The notes under the pieces: generated by a model | The model's database searches: none | Told to the model about the DNA's origin: nothing | Seen by the model: only the letters and a program-made list of their open reading frames with translations | Program-made: the position numbers and the translations under genes | Origin: Apoda limacodes | Lineage: Eukaryota; Arthropoda; Insecta; Lepidoptera; Limacodidae | Direction of reading: 5' to 3' | Assembly: GCA_946406115.1 (NCBI GenBank) | Contig: OX291560.1 | Coordinates: forward strand, 8,061,158 to 8,125,157 | Length of the DNA: 64,000 nt | Part shown: piece by piece, positions 31,965-43,519 of the stretch | How positions within the stretch are numbered: the first letter of the stretch is position 1 | Layout: the number at the start of each line of letters is the position of its first letter

Positions 31965-32192
31965 CTAGCATTTGCCCGCGGTTCCACCCACCGTAAATTC
32001 GGTGTAGGATTTTAACGGTAACTCCTTAATTATAAAAATAACCGACTCACACTTGGTGTTTTCAAGTAGCCTATGTCCTTTCTCGCGGCTCAAACTACTT
32101 CTATGCCAAGTTTCAACTTCATCGGTACAGCTGTTTAAGCGTGAATAGGTAACAGACAGACAGACAGAGTTACTTTCGCATTTATAATATTA
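31965..32192 (-). mobile_element. Non-autonomous Helitron-like element, minus orientation
   Basis: On the minus strand it starts TAATATTATAAATGCGAAAG and ends GGGCAAATGCTAG. Along the way it shares ACGCTTAAACAGCTG, GGACATAGGCTACTTGAA, AAGTGTGAGTCGG and ACCGCGG with 54557-54733. The paired start (ATATTATAAATGC) and end (CTAGT) without inverted repeats fit a Helitron-type element. No coding capacity. Confidence 0.6.
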
Positions 32193-32699
32193 ACTTTTTG
32201 CTACACAAAACGTGGTTTTACAATAAAGCGCTATCCATAAAATGCCACTAAATTATTCATAAACCATTTTTTTTATTAAATAAAATTAAAAGTATTAAAT
32301 GAATAAATACTCTGGTTATTTTATAAATTACTGGCACTTTATGAACAAATATGCATTTTGCGACTATTCTTAACAGCAATTTATAATAATAAGTTATTTT
32401 AAACAGCAAAAATTTTATAAATCAAAATCGTTTCGGAGATACCGAAGAGTCCGAAATAACCGGAATTCTAATATAGCTTTTATATTTTGACAACTTATAC
32501 TATATGAATTTTGCAAATGGTATTCAAGAAGACAATAATTCTAGATCATTTTATACACGGTTGTCGGATCCGACAGTTAAATGAAATCCATCTGATGACG
32601 ATAATCCAGATAGCGAATAAGGTTGAGAATTGTCCCCCAGAGCCGCGGGAATTAGCGAAATAGTTAAAATTATATCATCAAGCGAGACTATACATTGTA

Positions 32700-33290
32700 A
32701 ATACGACATTAAATTTGTCCGTCTGCTACCTTTTCACGGCCGAATTAAACTAAGCAGGAAGATATCTTGCATTTTGAGAAAAGACTTAGGCTCCCACACT
32801 GGATTCAATATTTCCAATTCTCTTTGCGAGTCAGACTGCAAGAAACAGCCAGTACCTATTATAATATAATCACCGCAGTTATTGCAGATGCAAACGTAGC
32901 TCTGTCTATCCGGTACCTCTTAACGGCTTGATATAAATAGTCGGAAGATATCTTGCATCTTGTGAAAGGTTTAGGCTCCTACCGGATTTAATATATATCA
33001 GTATTTCCAATACGTCGCGAGTGAAATCGCACGAAACAGCAAGTACGTATTATATTATTGTTATTAGGTATATATAATCATTAATCACCACCGTTATTTC
33101 TAATACGAAAGTAGCTCTGTCCGTCTGGTATTATGGCTTGATAAAATTTTGCAGGAAGATATCTTGCATCTTGAGAAAGGACTTAAGCCCCCACCGGATT
33201 CAATACCAGTAACATTTCCGATTCTTCGCGAGTAAAACCGTAGGAAACAGCTAGTACCTTATATATTATTGTTACTTTATAATCACCGCA
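32700..33290 (+). repeat. Tandem triplication of a ~190-210-bp Helitron-like unit
   Basis: GAAGATATCTTGCATYTTG recurs at 32758, 32944 and 33155. Each is preceded by TGTCYRTCYGSTA and followed by AGGCTCC..CCGGATT, GCGAGT and a GAAACAGCYAGTACSTWTTAT end. The last unit keeps CAGCTAGTACC, the CTAGT end of the Helitron-like family. Spacing is 186 and 211 bp. Units are diverged, so the array is old. Confidence 0.7.
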
Positions 33291-33635
33291 GATTGACAAT
33301 GAGGGTCGATTATAGGAAGTGCAGTGTTGGAGCAAACTTGAGGGTGAGGGTAACGCCGCGTGGTCGGCCTCGTGCGGAGTTACCCTTTCAATATATCTGG
33401 TGTATAATTACTTTATGCATACAATACAATATTAACAAGTTTGTTAAGGTATAATCAGATTTATTTTCACTTTTGAACAGTAAGGTTTCCGGGCTTGCGC
33501 GGCTTGACTCCACGTTTTTATACTTTTTTTTTTCCATTTCTCGAGTCCTTATTTTTCCTTCCAAACTAAAATATTATGCAAAATTTTGAACATCAAAAAA
33601 ACCTGTTTGATATTTGCAGTGAATTGTGTAAGGCT

Positions 33636-34150
33636 GCGGTATAGGCTAGCACGCGTAAATTCGCCGTTTTTGTGCAAATTTAGTGGCTGAACTATAGTAC
33701 CTAAAGGATTGAAAAAAATATATGTTCTAAAACTTGCTTTTGTCTAGCGCATTACCTATCTGAGTGATTTTCATTTATTATATTTAATGCAATAAAAAAT
33801 CTGGAAGTGTCCACTGTTTCAACACTTGTGCAAATTTTTAAAGCCTGTATTGCATTATATTGTAATGAAAGTTTATTAAATAATTAGAATAGCTTGTTAT
33901 CTAGTGCATTGACTCTAAGTTGTAGTAAAAATTTAAAAAATGTGTCTACAAAACGGTAAAAACGTTAAATCCCATACAAAAAACATTAAGATTCCAGGCG
34001 TTATTATGGAATAATTTACTAAGGAAGTATATAACAAATATATCTAATAGTAATAAATATGAAATTGTGTAATGATTTTTAGTAAATTAACATACACAAC
34101 GTTAGTATTACAGAAATTAGCTTTCTGGCCTATATCGCCCTCTTAACAAA
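33636..34150 (-). repeat. AT-rich ~515-bp repeat, copy 2 (inverted)
   Basis: It is the reverse-complement counterpart of 3907-4424, with almost the same length and collinear landmarks: GCGGTATAGGCTAGC at one end, TGTGCAAATTTAGTGGCTGA, CAACACTTGTGCAAATTTTT, GAATAGCTTGTTATCTAGTG, ATTACAGAAATTAGCTTTCT and CGCCCTCTTAACAAAA at the other. Non-coding. Confidence 0.65.
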
Positions 34151-34599
34151 AATAAATTGGAAGCAAAGTATGAAGTTAAGCCGCAAACAAGGACAGTGTA
34201 AAATTGAGATCGATATCTACAAAATGTTCTTGTACAAACAATTTTTATCTACGATCTGAAGAATACTTCGCTAAATAGAGGAAATCGGCAATTTTATGAA
34301 ACAATGCCTGTCGCTCGAAAACCAACAGATGTTTGATCAAATGTTGCTAATACGATTTTGAACCAATATTGGCCGAATCACTTTTGATCAAAATGTTGGT
34401 TATGTCACTTTCTCTGAAACTTAACATAAAGCTACTAAGTATAGCTGTTACGTTTGTCTCAAATATTTGTCAAACTTGCAAATAAGATTTTGAATATAGT
34501 TATATATTTTATTTAAAGTGGTGAAATTAAAAGAATGGAAGTAGTTTAGATAAATAATAAATTAATGTTCATTATATAACATCTTTTTTAAAAGTTATA

Positions 34600-34869
34600 C
34601 ATACAATCTTTGCACACGGGTGATAATAATGCTGCCTAATGATTATGAGCTCTTGAGGACGTCCGTTTTTGACCGGACGACGCCAGACCAATGAATAAAT
34701 GGACAACTCGCCGTGTTGTTATAGATGAAAACGAGAGCGGCTGCACGTCCTGATTGAGTGCACTGCTGTGTGCGTTGTCCGTAGAAAATTTCAGTGGTCG
34801 TCAAGCCACTTAAAATTTTCCGACGATATTCTTCTGACTCCAATTTCGAGGTTGCCCCTATTTTGTTAT
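34600..34869 (-). pseudogene. Start of the internal region of an LTR retroelement
   Basis: On the minus strand this follows the primer-binding site. It contains a short open frame (34843 to 34643) opening MESEEYRRKILSGL, which may be a remnant of the gag leader. No nucleocapsid, protease or polymerase motif is visible, and the region degenerates into AT-rich DNA, so the rest of the element is lost. A weak call that depends on the adjacent primer-binding site. Confidence 0.35.
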
Positions 34870-34887
34870 ATCACGTCGGGGTCACCA
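34870..34887 (-). other. Primer-binding site complementary to tRNA-Trp
   Basis: The plus strand reads ATCACGTCGGGGTCACCA, which equals the 3' end of insect tRNA-Trp including CCA, so the minus strand has TGGTGACCCCGACGTGAT. Use of tRNA-Trp is a known trait of CsRn1/Kabuki-type Ty3-like retrotransposons. It fixes the element orientation (minus) and the place where the 5' LTR ends. Confidence 0.7.
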
Positions 34888-34916
34888 ATTTAGCTATTTG
34901 TTGTATTTGAGTGGTA

Positions 34917-35489
34917 GTTAGTTAGTTAGTTGGACTTATGTTTTCCGCACTAAGCCTCATAATAGGGCCATTGTACATAGGTAACCAATACCTGTTGGTT
35001 ATTCATACCATCCGAGCTCCATCCAAAAGTTAAGGAGGCATCTGATGTTATTCAGCGCCTCTCTCATGGTTTGTGGATTCTTAACGAGCTTTGTCCGTTG
35101 GTCGCTCACGCTTTTGCAATGAAGAACCACGTGAGACGGTGTCTCCTCGGCTTCCATACAGCCCCTGCATAGAGGACTGTCAGTAACGCCGATATTGAAA
35201 AAGTGCCTGTTTAGCGGGCAGTGACCTGTTATTATGCCAACTATGTAGCGTAGGTTTTTCCTGCTAAGTTTTAACAGTTTGTGCGACAGATTTGCGTCCA
35301 AGGATGTAAGAACATTCTTGGTTTGTTTGCAGTCTGTCTGTTCTGTCCACTGTGTTGTGTTGTTGTAAGGTTCTGTCACGTAACCATGTTTTGAGTTGGA
35401 TGAATGGTATCGGTACAATTGGTTCAGGTCCCATTATTTTAGTGCCCGATCCTCTCTTTGCCAACTCATCTGCCGCATCATTGCCTATG
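34917..35489 (-). mobile_element. 5'-truncated LINE with RNase H, nested in the LTR
   Basis: It is flanked by the 9-bp direct repeat TGAGTGGTA at 34908-34916 and 35490-35498. Reading on the minus strand, it starts inside the RNase H domain and ends with a (TAAC)n tail (GTTAGTTAGTTAGTTG on plus, 34917-34932). The 5' truncation, simple tail and target duplication indicate a target-primed insertion after the LTR element arrived. Confidence 0.7.
34999..35489 (-). pseudogene. LINE ORF2 C-terminus: RNase H end and Cys-rich motif
   Basis: The minus-strand reading starts THIGNDAADELAKRGSG, the last RNase H block (with the catalytic-type D in NDAADELA). After a frameshift near 35400 it continues in another frame as LLKLSRKNLRYIVGIITGHC, PLNRHFFNIGV and then the zinc-knuckle-like PLCRGCMEAEETPSHVVLHC (C-x2-C-x8-H-x4-C). 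It ends FWMELGWYE before TAA. Such an RNase H plus CCHC end is typical of Jockey/I/R1-type elements. The copy is truncated and frameshifted, hence inactive. Confidence 0.75.
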
Positions 35490-36089
35490 TGAGTGGTATT
35501 GAGGAATACCTATGTAGCGTAGCTAAGGTGGCGTGACTTGACGAAGGCAATTAAATGAAAAGTTTCACTTGAAATAATTGGATTTATTTTGCTATAGGCA
35601 AAACGTAAAGTTAGGTTACAAATTTAGCTTAGAGCTAGGAACCAAGTACCCAGTACGGATGCGCAGCAGTGACTAGCGTCACGGGCTAGCGGTCGTGGCG
35701 AGGTGTGGGACTTAGTGCTATGTCAGCACTTTTGCTTGTATAGCGATGTCGCTGTATTAGGCTTGTTAGAGATTTTCTGCAAATCAAAGCAGCATTATAG
35801 TAAGTTAAGTTAGAATAAGTTTTTTATATCGTTGTCGATACTAAATTTCAGGATAATATATTTCTAATGCATAGGTACCCACTAACTCAATTACATACCC
35901 ACTTACTAAAGGGTTCCCTCTGGTTAACCCACACCGAAGTTTTAACAAAAAAATTATCCAACATTTAAAATAAACGCATTGCAATCGGTTTATCAGTCCG
36001 ACTGCTATGATGCTTCCATATAGACAACTGGACAGCGGTTTTTCTAGCGCTTTTCACAGCAGAAAAAAAATGAACGCAAAATTGTGACA

Positions 36090-36310
36090 AAGACGGAACC
36101 AACCTGTGGTCTCTTGTCTCTTTCTAACTTGTTTTAATAAACATAAACAAATTAAATGTAAATGTAGACATTGTTATAAAGAGAGAAGTTAGCTTTGTTT
36201 ATTTTTAAAGAGACGACAATTTTGTGAGGTTCTTGTCCGCTGTGGACTGCGACTGTGAGGACTGCGGTCCACAATGACAAATTACAGAACTCGAAGTCTA
36301 TGGATACCGC
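36090..36310 (+). repeat. Repeat shared with 10785-10960
   Basis: TCTCTTTCTAACTTGTTTTA, then ACAAATTAAAT and ATTACAGAACTCGAAG, occur in the same order as in the MADF intron. Dispersed, diverged and non-coding. Confidence 0.4.
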
Positions 36311-36954
36311 AGACAGACACACAAACACACTTGCAGATAGGGGCTTCAAACTTATAACACTCTTTAAAATGAGTTAAAAATTGTTATCTTTGCAAAAATA
36401 ACGGAAGCGTTATTTGCTAAAGTTCACTACAAAATTTATTCCACCCAGCCTATCCATTGTCTAACCTATTTCAGATTAAAACCTTTTAAAAGTCGTTTTA
36501 TATTCCCTTTAGGTCCTCAAAATCTCAGCACCCTAGAGGTCTACCAAACGTGTTAGAGTGGAGATAGTAAGAGAGCCTCTTGACTGTCTGCCTGTCGGTT
36601 GATTTCATTTTTCCCCTGGAACTAATGTATACAATTTGGCACGTGCGACTGCGTTTGTAATGTGGGGGAGAAAATTACTTCCGGCTTGTATTTAAGGATA
36701 AAAGAGTGATTAACAGGTACAATATTTGTGATAAAATTGATTTGATAATGTTTAATGGTTTAAATATTACCTACATAAAAAAAATATAGCACACGGTGAA
36801 TATTAATACCATAAAAACTTAAACATTGAAATAGACAAAACACAACTCCGTATTTGAAATCACAACACAAGAGGTGACAGACAAGGTATTATCTAAATTT
36901 ATTATTCAGGTATTAGTTACACACCGCACCGGTTTTAAAAATATCATCAAGATA
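36311..36954. other. No gene recognised
   Basis: AT-rich sequence between a dispersed repeat and a truncated LINE. No feature supported. Confidence 0.35.
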
Positions 36955-38445
36955 TCATAGATTTCAGCAATGCCTTCAATTCTATTGACTATGACGTTCT
37001 TCTTAGGTCTCTCAATATATCAGCCCCAGTCATAGATTGGTTCGATTCGTTTCTTCGAGGTCGTTCTCAATGCACACGTTCGTATAATACTACATCTGTT
37101 TGGTGCAATGTCCTGGCGGGAGTCCCGCAAGGTGGCGCACTTTCTCCTCTTCTTTTCTCTATTCTTCTTAACTCCCTCACCAATCTTATTACCTCTTCCT
37201 TTCATCTGTACTCTGACGATTTTCAATTGTGCTGCCACTTTGAATCTTATACCATAATTAACGCGGCAAATCCCAAAACATCACAACCGTTAATTGTAAG
37301 CGGCAGATACATGCGTAGCTTAGTAACATCATCTCCTCCACCAATTATATACAATGATACACCTCTGCCATACACAAAGTGTGCCAAATATTTAGGAATC
37401 CTAATAGATCACTATCATTTCTTGGATGCACAGGTCAATGAAGTAAGCAAAACGCACGCATTTTGCTTTTCACAGTCTTAAGTGTTTTCAGAATGTTTTA
37501 CCTATAAATGCTAAAATAAGTTTAACTCAATCTCTACTTCTTCTCCTTCTTGAATATGCTGACATTTGTCGCATTTATGCCACAGAGGAGCTTTTAAACA
37601 AAACTCCAAAATTTAAGCATCCGATTCATTTTTGGATTGCGGACGACAGATCACATTCTCAGTATAGGAAAAAACTCAAGTGGCTCCCAGTTTGTCTTCG
37701 CCGGAACACTCATGTCCTGTCTTTACTCTGTAATCTTCTTTAAAACTTCCTAACAGCTATTTACGTGAACATTTCAATTTTCTTTTCTCAAAAGATAAAC
37801 CAGCTAGATCTCATACATCCCTCGTATCAAAAACCCCTTCTCACAACACTACTTTTTACGGTGATTATTTTACTGATCAGATTACTAGCCTTTGGAACTC
37901 ACTCCCTCCCGGAAGTGAAAATTCACTTCCTTAAACACTTTGTTATTTTACTTTTTTTATTTATATATATTTACTATTTTAGTTGAAAATCGTATTGTTA
38001 TATGTTTTTATAAGTAATTAAAAATCTCGTTATCACACATTACTTAAAAATTTAAGCTGTCTCATCAACACTGTTTATTCATCTATATTATTTAAGATGT
38101 TTGTAGTTTGTGTATTTATTTTTTTTATTTTTTGTTATGTATTTGATATATATATATATATATATATTTATTTTTTGTACGTATAAGTATTATTTATTAT
38201 TCATATGTATATAAATTTAGCTATTGCTATAAATGTATATATTATTTTATTGTTGCCTTTTTTTTTTATATTGTTAAGTTTCAGTTAGCACATTCTACTC
38301 AATAATTTTATAAAGTCACCTCTACCCAAAGGTTGTCTGGAAGAGATCGCTCATTAGCGATAAGACCGCCAATTTGTTATTACTGTTATTGTTTAATTGT
38401 CTTATATTCTATATGCGCAATAAAGTATATTATTATTATTATATT
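36955..38445 (+). mobile_element. 5'-truncated CR1/Jockey-group LINE
   Basis: It begins in the RT palm domain, runs through a decayed C-terminus and a 3' UTR with the stem-loop AAGAGATCGCTCATTAGCGA then TAAGACCGCC (38341-38370), and ends AATAAAGTATATTATTATTA. No clear target-site duplication was found. Confidence 0.75.
36959..37950 (+). pseudogene. CR1/Jockey-group reverse transcriptase remnant
   Basis: The first frame reads DFSNAFNSIDYDVLLRSL, LRGRSQ, GVPQGGALSPLLFSIL and YSDDFQL at about 37210, the catalytic block with Ser in place of the usual Ala. It then stays open to 37481 with a block like CAKYLGILID but lacks part of the thumb. Downstream pieces in shifted frames include KLKWLPVCLRRNTHVLSLLC, NYLREHFNFLFS and TSLWNSLPPGSE, the usual order at the end of CR1/Jockey-type ORF2. 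Multiple stops and frameshifts make it non-functional. Confidence 0.8.
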
Positions 38446-38519
38446 ATTTGTATTATTTAAAGTAGGTAGGTATATCAGTAATTATTATGTCTTAGGATGA
38501 GAATATATTTAAGTATACA

Positions 38520-38690
38520 TAATTTACCCGCTCATTTTGTACAGCTCTCACTTTCTTAGGTCAGCTGTAAGAGATCTCAACTAGAGATAAGCTTGACCTA
38601 TATAAATTGTTATTTTTGTATTGTCTATGTTGTAAGTGTCCTATAATTGTGACATGAAATAAATAGATAAAAATAAATAAAAAAATATTA
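38520..38690 (+). repeat. Second LINE 3'-end fragment
   Basis: GTAAGAGATCTCAACTAGAG then ATAAGCTTGACC and GACATGAAATAAATAGATAA repeat the stem-loop plus AATAAA arrangement of the preceding LINE tail with different stem sequence. It belongs to a related family. Confidence 0.5.
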
Positions 38691-38699
38691 AAAATATAG

Positions 38700-40234
38700 G
38701 TACTTCTATAAGTAAAGTTATATTGTACTATAATGTGACAATTATTAAATAAGTATAAGTTTCTTGCATGACCCTATATAATTACGTAGGGATGTAATGT
38801 ATACTAATTTTATAGGATTAGATACACCCATTTTATAGAAATCGGCTATAAAACTGATTTTTAGTTGTATGGGTATTTTCTATTTTTTTTTCATATTCCG
38901 CTTCATAATATGTACGAATAGTGTTTTCTAAATTTCCTCTACAAATGTCGTAAAGGCCATAATACCTAAAACCACTGATTTTATATCAATAAATACAACT
39001 AAAAAGTATTCGGACGTTACAGTTTTTTTTTTTACGTTTTTACGAGACTGAAATCGCAAGAAAGAGCTATTACTATTACAAATAGAACCACCTTAGTCAC
39101 AACAATCTGTTTTTGGCAAAAAAGCTTTTATGACTTTTGTTCCCACTGAACTGAACCGTCGAGGTAAGCATTCGAACAAAAACCGGCCAAGAACCGGCAT
39201 TATCTTTGCCGGTTTTTGTTTTCCTAGTGTAAATTGTTGTCTGTGAGGTTCCACAGGGTTCCTAGGTATTACCCAATTTTTTTATTTCACTATTGATTCA
39301 ATAACTGATTAGCAAACGAAGTTGTGGAACCTACTATTCTCTATTCTCTTGCTGTAGGCGACATCTTTATTCAACCTAAGGTTTTTACGTATTTTAAAAA
39401 GAACGACCGTGGCTATATCAATTCTTCCTCTTCAAGGTAAAAAGTATTTGTTACACGAAAAACCAAAAGTAACCAAGCGCAACCTTGATGCAAGTAAATT
39501 GCAGACAATAACAAAGTAATCAAGTAATCACAACAAGGTCGATGGTTTAAATAATAAGGTGTCCACGTCATGATCGCGGTGCAAGAGTCACAGTGAATCT
39601 GTCGCAGTCAACATACGAATACTATAATTTGTCAAAATACATACTCGTATCTTTCACACAACGTACATAAAAACTAAAATATTTATTATTGTTAATATGT
39701 TAAGTCTTTTGTAGTAATTTGTTAATTTCAATAATTAAAAAAATATTTGTGTTTTTCCAGATAACTACTAGAAAATTAATACCAAAACTGCAGCGAACGG
39801 TACAAAACTGAGTATGATAAAAATATTTTCAAATAGGCTTTTTGAACGGCCAACTTTTGGCGGTTAAATCCTAACTCTTGTGACAATTGTTTAGTTTATC
39901 TGCTAAATTAACAGGTATTTGGCTGACCTAAGGTTTCGATTGGTTTCTTTCGGTGTTTTAAAAAATGTCTTTTAACTATTTTGTGACATATGAATAATCA
40001 GCTTCATCCTATCCCAACATACTAGATTGTATTGAATAACTGCTTAGGCTACTCCATTCTCTTGATACAATAGAAATTTATATAATTAAGAATTACCTTT
40101 CAGATGTGATAAGTCAGATCAACATATTCAAAATTCAAATCCACCACACGTTCATATTTCTAGGCAAATTTAAAATGACCTTTTTTATTACTGCCCAGTG
40201 TCATCTATACTAGACATAGTTATTTAGTGCAGAA
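38700..40234. other. No gene; one small inverted repeat
   Basis: AT-rich. At 39175-39187 and 39208-39220 there is a perfect 13-bp inverted pair (AACAAAAACCGGC / GCCGGTTTTTGTT) separated by 20 bp that contain another ACCGGC. No coding frame with a domain. Confidence 0.4.
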
Positions 40235-40370
40235 GGTAAATCACGTAGCGACGCCGCGGTGTGGTAGCGGCGCCGCCTACTGCGACGACGACGCTCCCAC
40301 GATCCGCAGATCCAAGAGACGAGGTGACGCATCGCGCACAAAGACTAGCGCTGCGCAGACCTAACACACC
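40235..40370. promoter_or_regulatory. CpG-rich patch of unknown role
   Basis: GCGACGCCGCGGTGTGGTAG, CGGCGCCGCCTACTGCGACG and GACGCATCGCGCAC stand out in a GC-poor neighbourhood. The open frame on the minus strand across it has no domain and probably reflects base composition. It could be a promoter-type island or a repeat piece. Confidence 0.25.
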
Positions 40371-40959
40371 ATGAGAGAAAGAAAAACATAATTTGACACT
40401 TAAAATAAACACTATAAAACATGCTAAATCCTAAAACAAAAGGATGAGAAGTAATTTTTTTTCTAAAAATCAGAAATTACGAAGGTGTGTAAAGGTGAGG
40501 TACCCACTAGGATTTCAGTTTGGTTGAACTTGTTTATCAATTTATATGAATCCAGCCGTCACGATATCATTTGTATATAATTCAATGATGCAAGCCGACA
40601 CTTTCAAATTGTTTATCACAACAAGCTTTTAACGAACCGATAAACGTTAAGAGTTAAGATTTTAATGCAAATAAGCTAAGTAGAGTTCAGTTCTACTGCA
40701 TCAAGCCTATACGCACTATTACCGTCAAAGACAACTTAATTTAAATATGCTGTGTTTACTGAAAAAAAAAAACTGTTTTTTCTTATTATTAAGATCGCAT
40801 CGTATCGGTATCGCATTAGAAAAATCATGTATCGTTACATCCCTAGACTAAAATATTACGTAACAGCATTGTTATCGGTTTTATCCTGACGTTGGCTCAC
40901 AAAACTATCCTCTTTTAATGAAAGGTCGTCAAATAAAGTTGACGTATATAGGTTCTATG

Positions 40960-41127
40960 TTATTTAATTCACCCCTACTGAAAATATTCCTGCCGGTGCC
41001 CATAGTTGGTTTATCCTACACATTTGCGGCTAAATACAAAAAGCACGAAAGCAATGTAGATATCGGAACCGTATTCATTTTACTGAAGAAGGTCATAAAA
41101 AAAGCAATATATGTTACAGACGATTGA
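40960..41127 (+). pseudogene. Possible relic of a CR1-group ORF2 C-terminus
   Basis: The frame ends ESNVDIGTVFILLKKVIKKA IY, resembling the block ADIDTVFILQKRAVRSIY of the element at 17845-17905. The similarity is short and could be chance; upstream residues do not help. Confidence 0.3.
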
Positions 41128-41129
41128 AT

Positions 41130-42464
41130 TTTTATTAGATTTCTAAGAATTAGAAAAATCCTTCGACCACTTCAAAATCATTTTGCATTTTGTTTTTAGT
41201 AGCGCGGTGACTTTTATAATATATCTAGACAGAATAAACAACCTAGCATTATCTATACTAATTAAAATAATTCATTATAAAAACCAAAGAAGTTGAGCAA
41301 AATATTTTTAAATTTTCCCCATATGAGATCCAAAATGTACATTTGTATGTACCTATGACCCCCCAGCTCTGATAATAGGCCATTGCTCTTTTCATAAAAT
41401 TTTCGATGACTTTATGACAAAGAAGTGGCTGTATCTCACCGATGACGGGTTGGATCTCGGCCTTGAGCTCCGGAATTGCTCAAATCATGAAAAACCGGAG
41501 ATTTTACAAAACACCAAAGAAAGAAGTCGTATGTCGTGAAATCACATGATCTTGGTGTCCAGTTGACATCACAATTTCGAAGATGATTTTGGTCTGGAAA
41601 TAGTTGCTGCTAAAAATCTATTGTTTTATGCGCGCCGCGGCAGGTGGCGCCGCCATCGCGTCCTGCTAAAAAAACATGTCCAAATCTATGCCGTTCAGTT
41701 GAGGAAGTTTGCGGACGGTCTCAGCGTAACTTTACCCAGGTTTGCACATTGATAACGTGTACTTATTTTGTGCAGCGTTCCATTTTTAAAATCGGAACAA
41801 GCATAGGTGACAGGTGTTAAATTTCAATGTTGCCACTTGCACCATAAAAAATACACAAAATTTAAATAGTGCACTCTTACAGAGACATCCTTTATACATA
41901 AAATAGAATGAGCCAAAAAAAGAACACCATTTTACGATAAAAAATTAAGGCGTATAAAATAACAGTAGGTAAATCACAAATAAAAACAATCATTGATACA
42001 CAAAGTTTCTTAGCCAACAGCCAAAGAAAACAAATGTAAAAAGCAAACATCGACTCAAATTCATTGTCGTTGTTGATTTTTACGTTCATTCTTCTATTCT
42101 TTGACAATGAAGAGTATTTGTATACAAAGCGTAATTCAATTTATTGTGTTCTATGAATAAGCATGACCAAAATTAACTATTACCTAGTCAGATGTAGTTA
42201 GATCTGGCTAGGCTAAGTGGAACAACCTCTTACCTAACTTAAATCATATTGTTTTATTTGATTTTGTGATAATTTTGACATAGGTATATCTCTTGGCTGC
42301 TTTACGATTTTATTGACACATATTCGATATAATAACATAAAGAAGCAATGTAACTTTGTATTAGTCATGTGAACCAAATAAGTTCTGAGATACCCCTCCC
42401 CTAGCCCCCAACCCTAGAACACCACTTTTCTCTTTGGATTTTACTCCTTTTACTATATGTGACC
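41130..42464. other. No gene recognised
   Basis: Mostly AT-rich. A GC-rich block near 41628-41665 (GCGCGCCGCGGCAGGTGGCG) is isolated. No supported feature. Confidence 0.35.
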
Positions 42465-42585
42465 GAGTGGCGCAAGTGGTAGAACGTAAACGTAGTGATT
42501 ATATTCTCTCTGGTTGAACGTTGGATCGCCACAGAAATCCCAGGTTCTATTACCAGTGAGGGCAATCAATATTGTTACAATTTGT
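42465..42585 (+). mobile_element. Possible tRNA-derived SINE head
   Basis: GACCGAGTGGCGCAAGTGG resembles an A-box region and CCCAGGTTCTATTACCAGTG a weakened B box followed by AGGGCAATCAATATTG, a block seen after tRNA-like heads in lepidopteran SINEs. Diverged; the limits are approximate. Confidence 0.4.
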
Positions 42586-42599
42586 AAATTGTCAAAGAA

Positions 42600-43519
42600 G
42601 TTCAGCTATGAGTTAAGGCCTCAGCAGACGTGATAGTTTTAGCATCGGCGACTGGCGAGTTTGCAACTGCATTGATGTTGAATGGATTTTGATCGTGCTG
42701 TCAAAATCGCACGTTTTAGCGACTTCTACACAATGCTGAATCGCATATGTAATATGACACATACAAAATCGCCCAGTCGCTTCTTCGAAGTTCCAGAAAA
42801 GCGACTGGACTATCTATATATCTGGACTCTAGATTCTTCACCTCTTTCTAAATCTATTCAAAATCTTTAAGCTTTGAATTTGAATAATTTTCAGAATGAA
42901 ATTTGTTTCCTGGTCAGTCGTAGCTTTACTTTTGGTAGGACCAGTACCTTTTTATAAATCCTTATTTTAATATTGCAAATAGTTTTAAGAAAACAAATTG
43001 AATACAAAATTATCTGCGATGAACAACTTTTATTTGGTTATCAATATCTCGAAATTTACTCAGCTGTATTGTTGCCGAACCCCTGGCAACCCACGGCCCA
43101 GCCAGGGAAATCACCACACTGGCGAAACTATAGCATTTGGATGCTGCATCGAACTTCTGAAAAGTAACCTTGTCGCCGATTGCCGATTCTTAAAGCATCG
43201 AGTGTGCTGAAACTGGATCATTCATTCATTTTCATTCAATGGCAACAGAATCTAAAAACAAACCGGTAACTTGCACTTGACCTCAACTTTTAAACGTTCG
43301 TTACAGCATAATAAAGATATTTTATTTGGAAAACAAACAATAAAAAAAAAGATAAAATGGAGTAATAAAGATGTAGTAAGAAATATATGAATTGGATGAA
43401 GTCCAACATAATCTTTCTCAATATCACGTATTACCACAGAATGGGATTACCTGCGTCGAGATTTAATGGATGGCTTTGTTTGTATTTTAATTTGGTAATG
43501 ACCATAATGTTCGTTTGCA
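42600..43519. other. No gene recognised
   Basis: Overlapping small frames at 42682-43210 have no recognisable domain. GCGACTGGCGAG and CCAGTCGCTT words at 42650 and 42775 hint at an old inverted repeat, but I could not delimit it. Confidence 0.3.

Larger units (their letters stand above)
34888..35760 (-). mobile_element. 5' LTR of a Ty3-like (CsRn1/Kabuki-type) element, interrupted
   Basis: The LTR must lie at higher coordinates than the primer-binding site. It is split by the LINE at 34917-35489. Beyond the LINE the plus strand continues CCTATGTAGCGTAGCTAAGG and CAATTAAATGAAAAGTTTCA, then TGGATTTATTTTG, whose reverse holds an AATAAA. The outer end is not defined; 35760 is a guess based on where the GC-richer LTR-like sequence fades. 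No second LTR was found. Confidence 0.4.

Noticed and set aside
40224..40412. Minus-strand 62-codon frame as a protein
   Set aside because: It results from the CpG-rich composition. No homology is recognisable and there is no supporting context.
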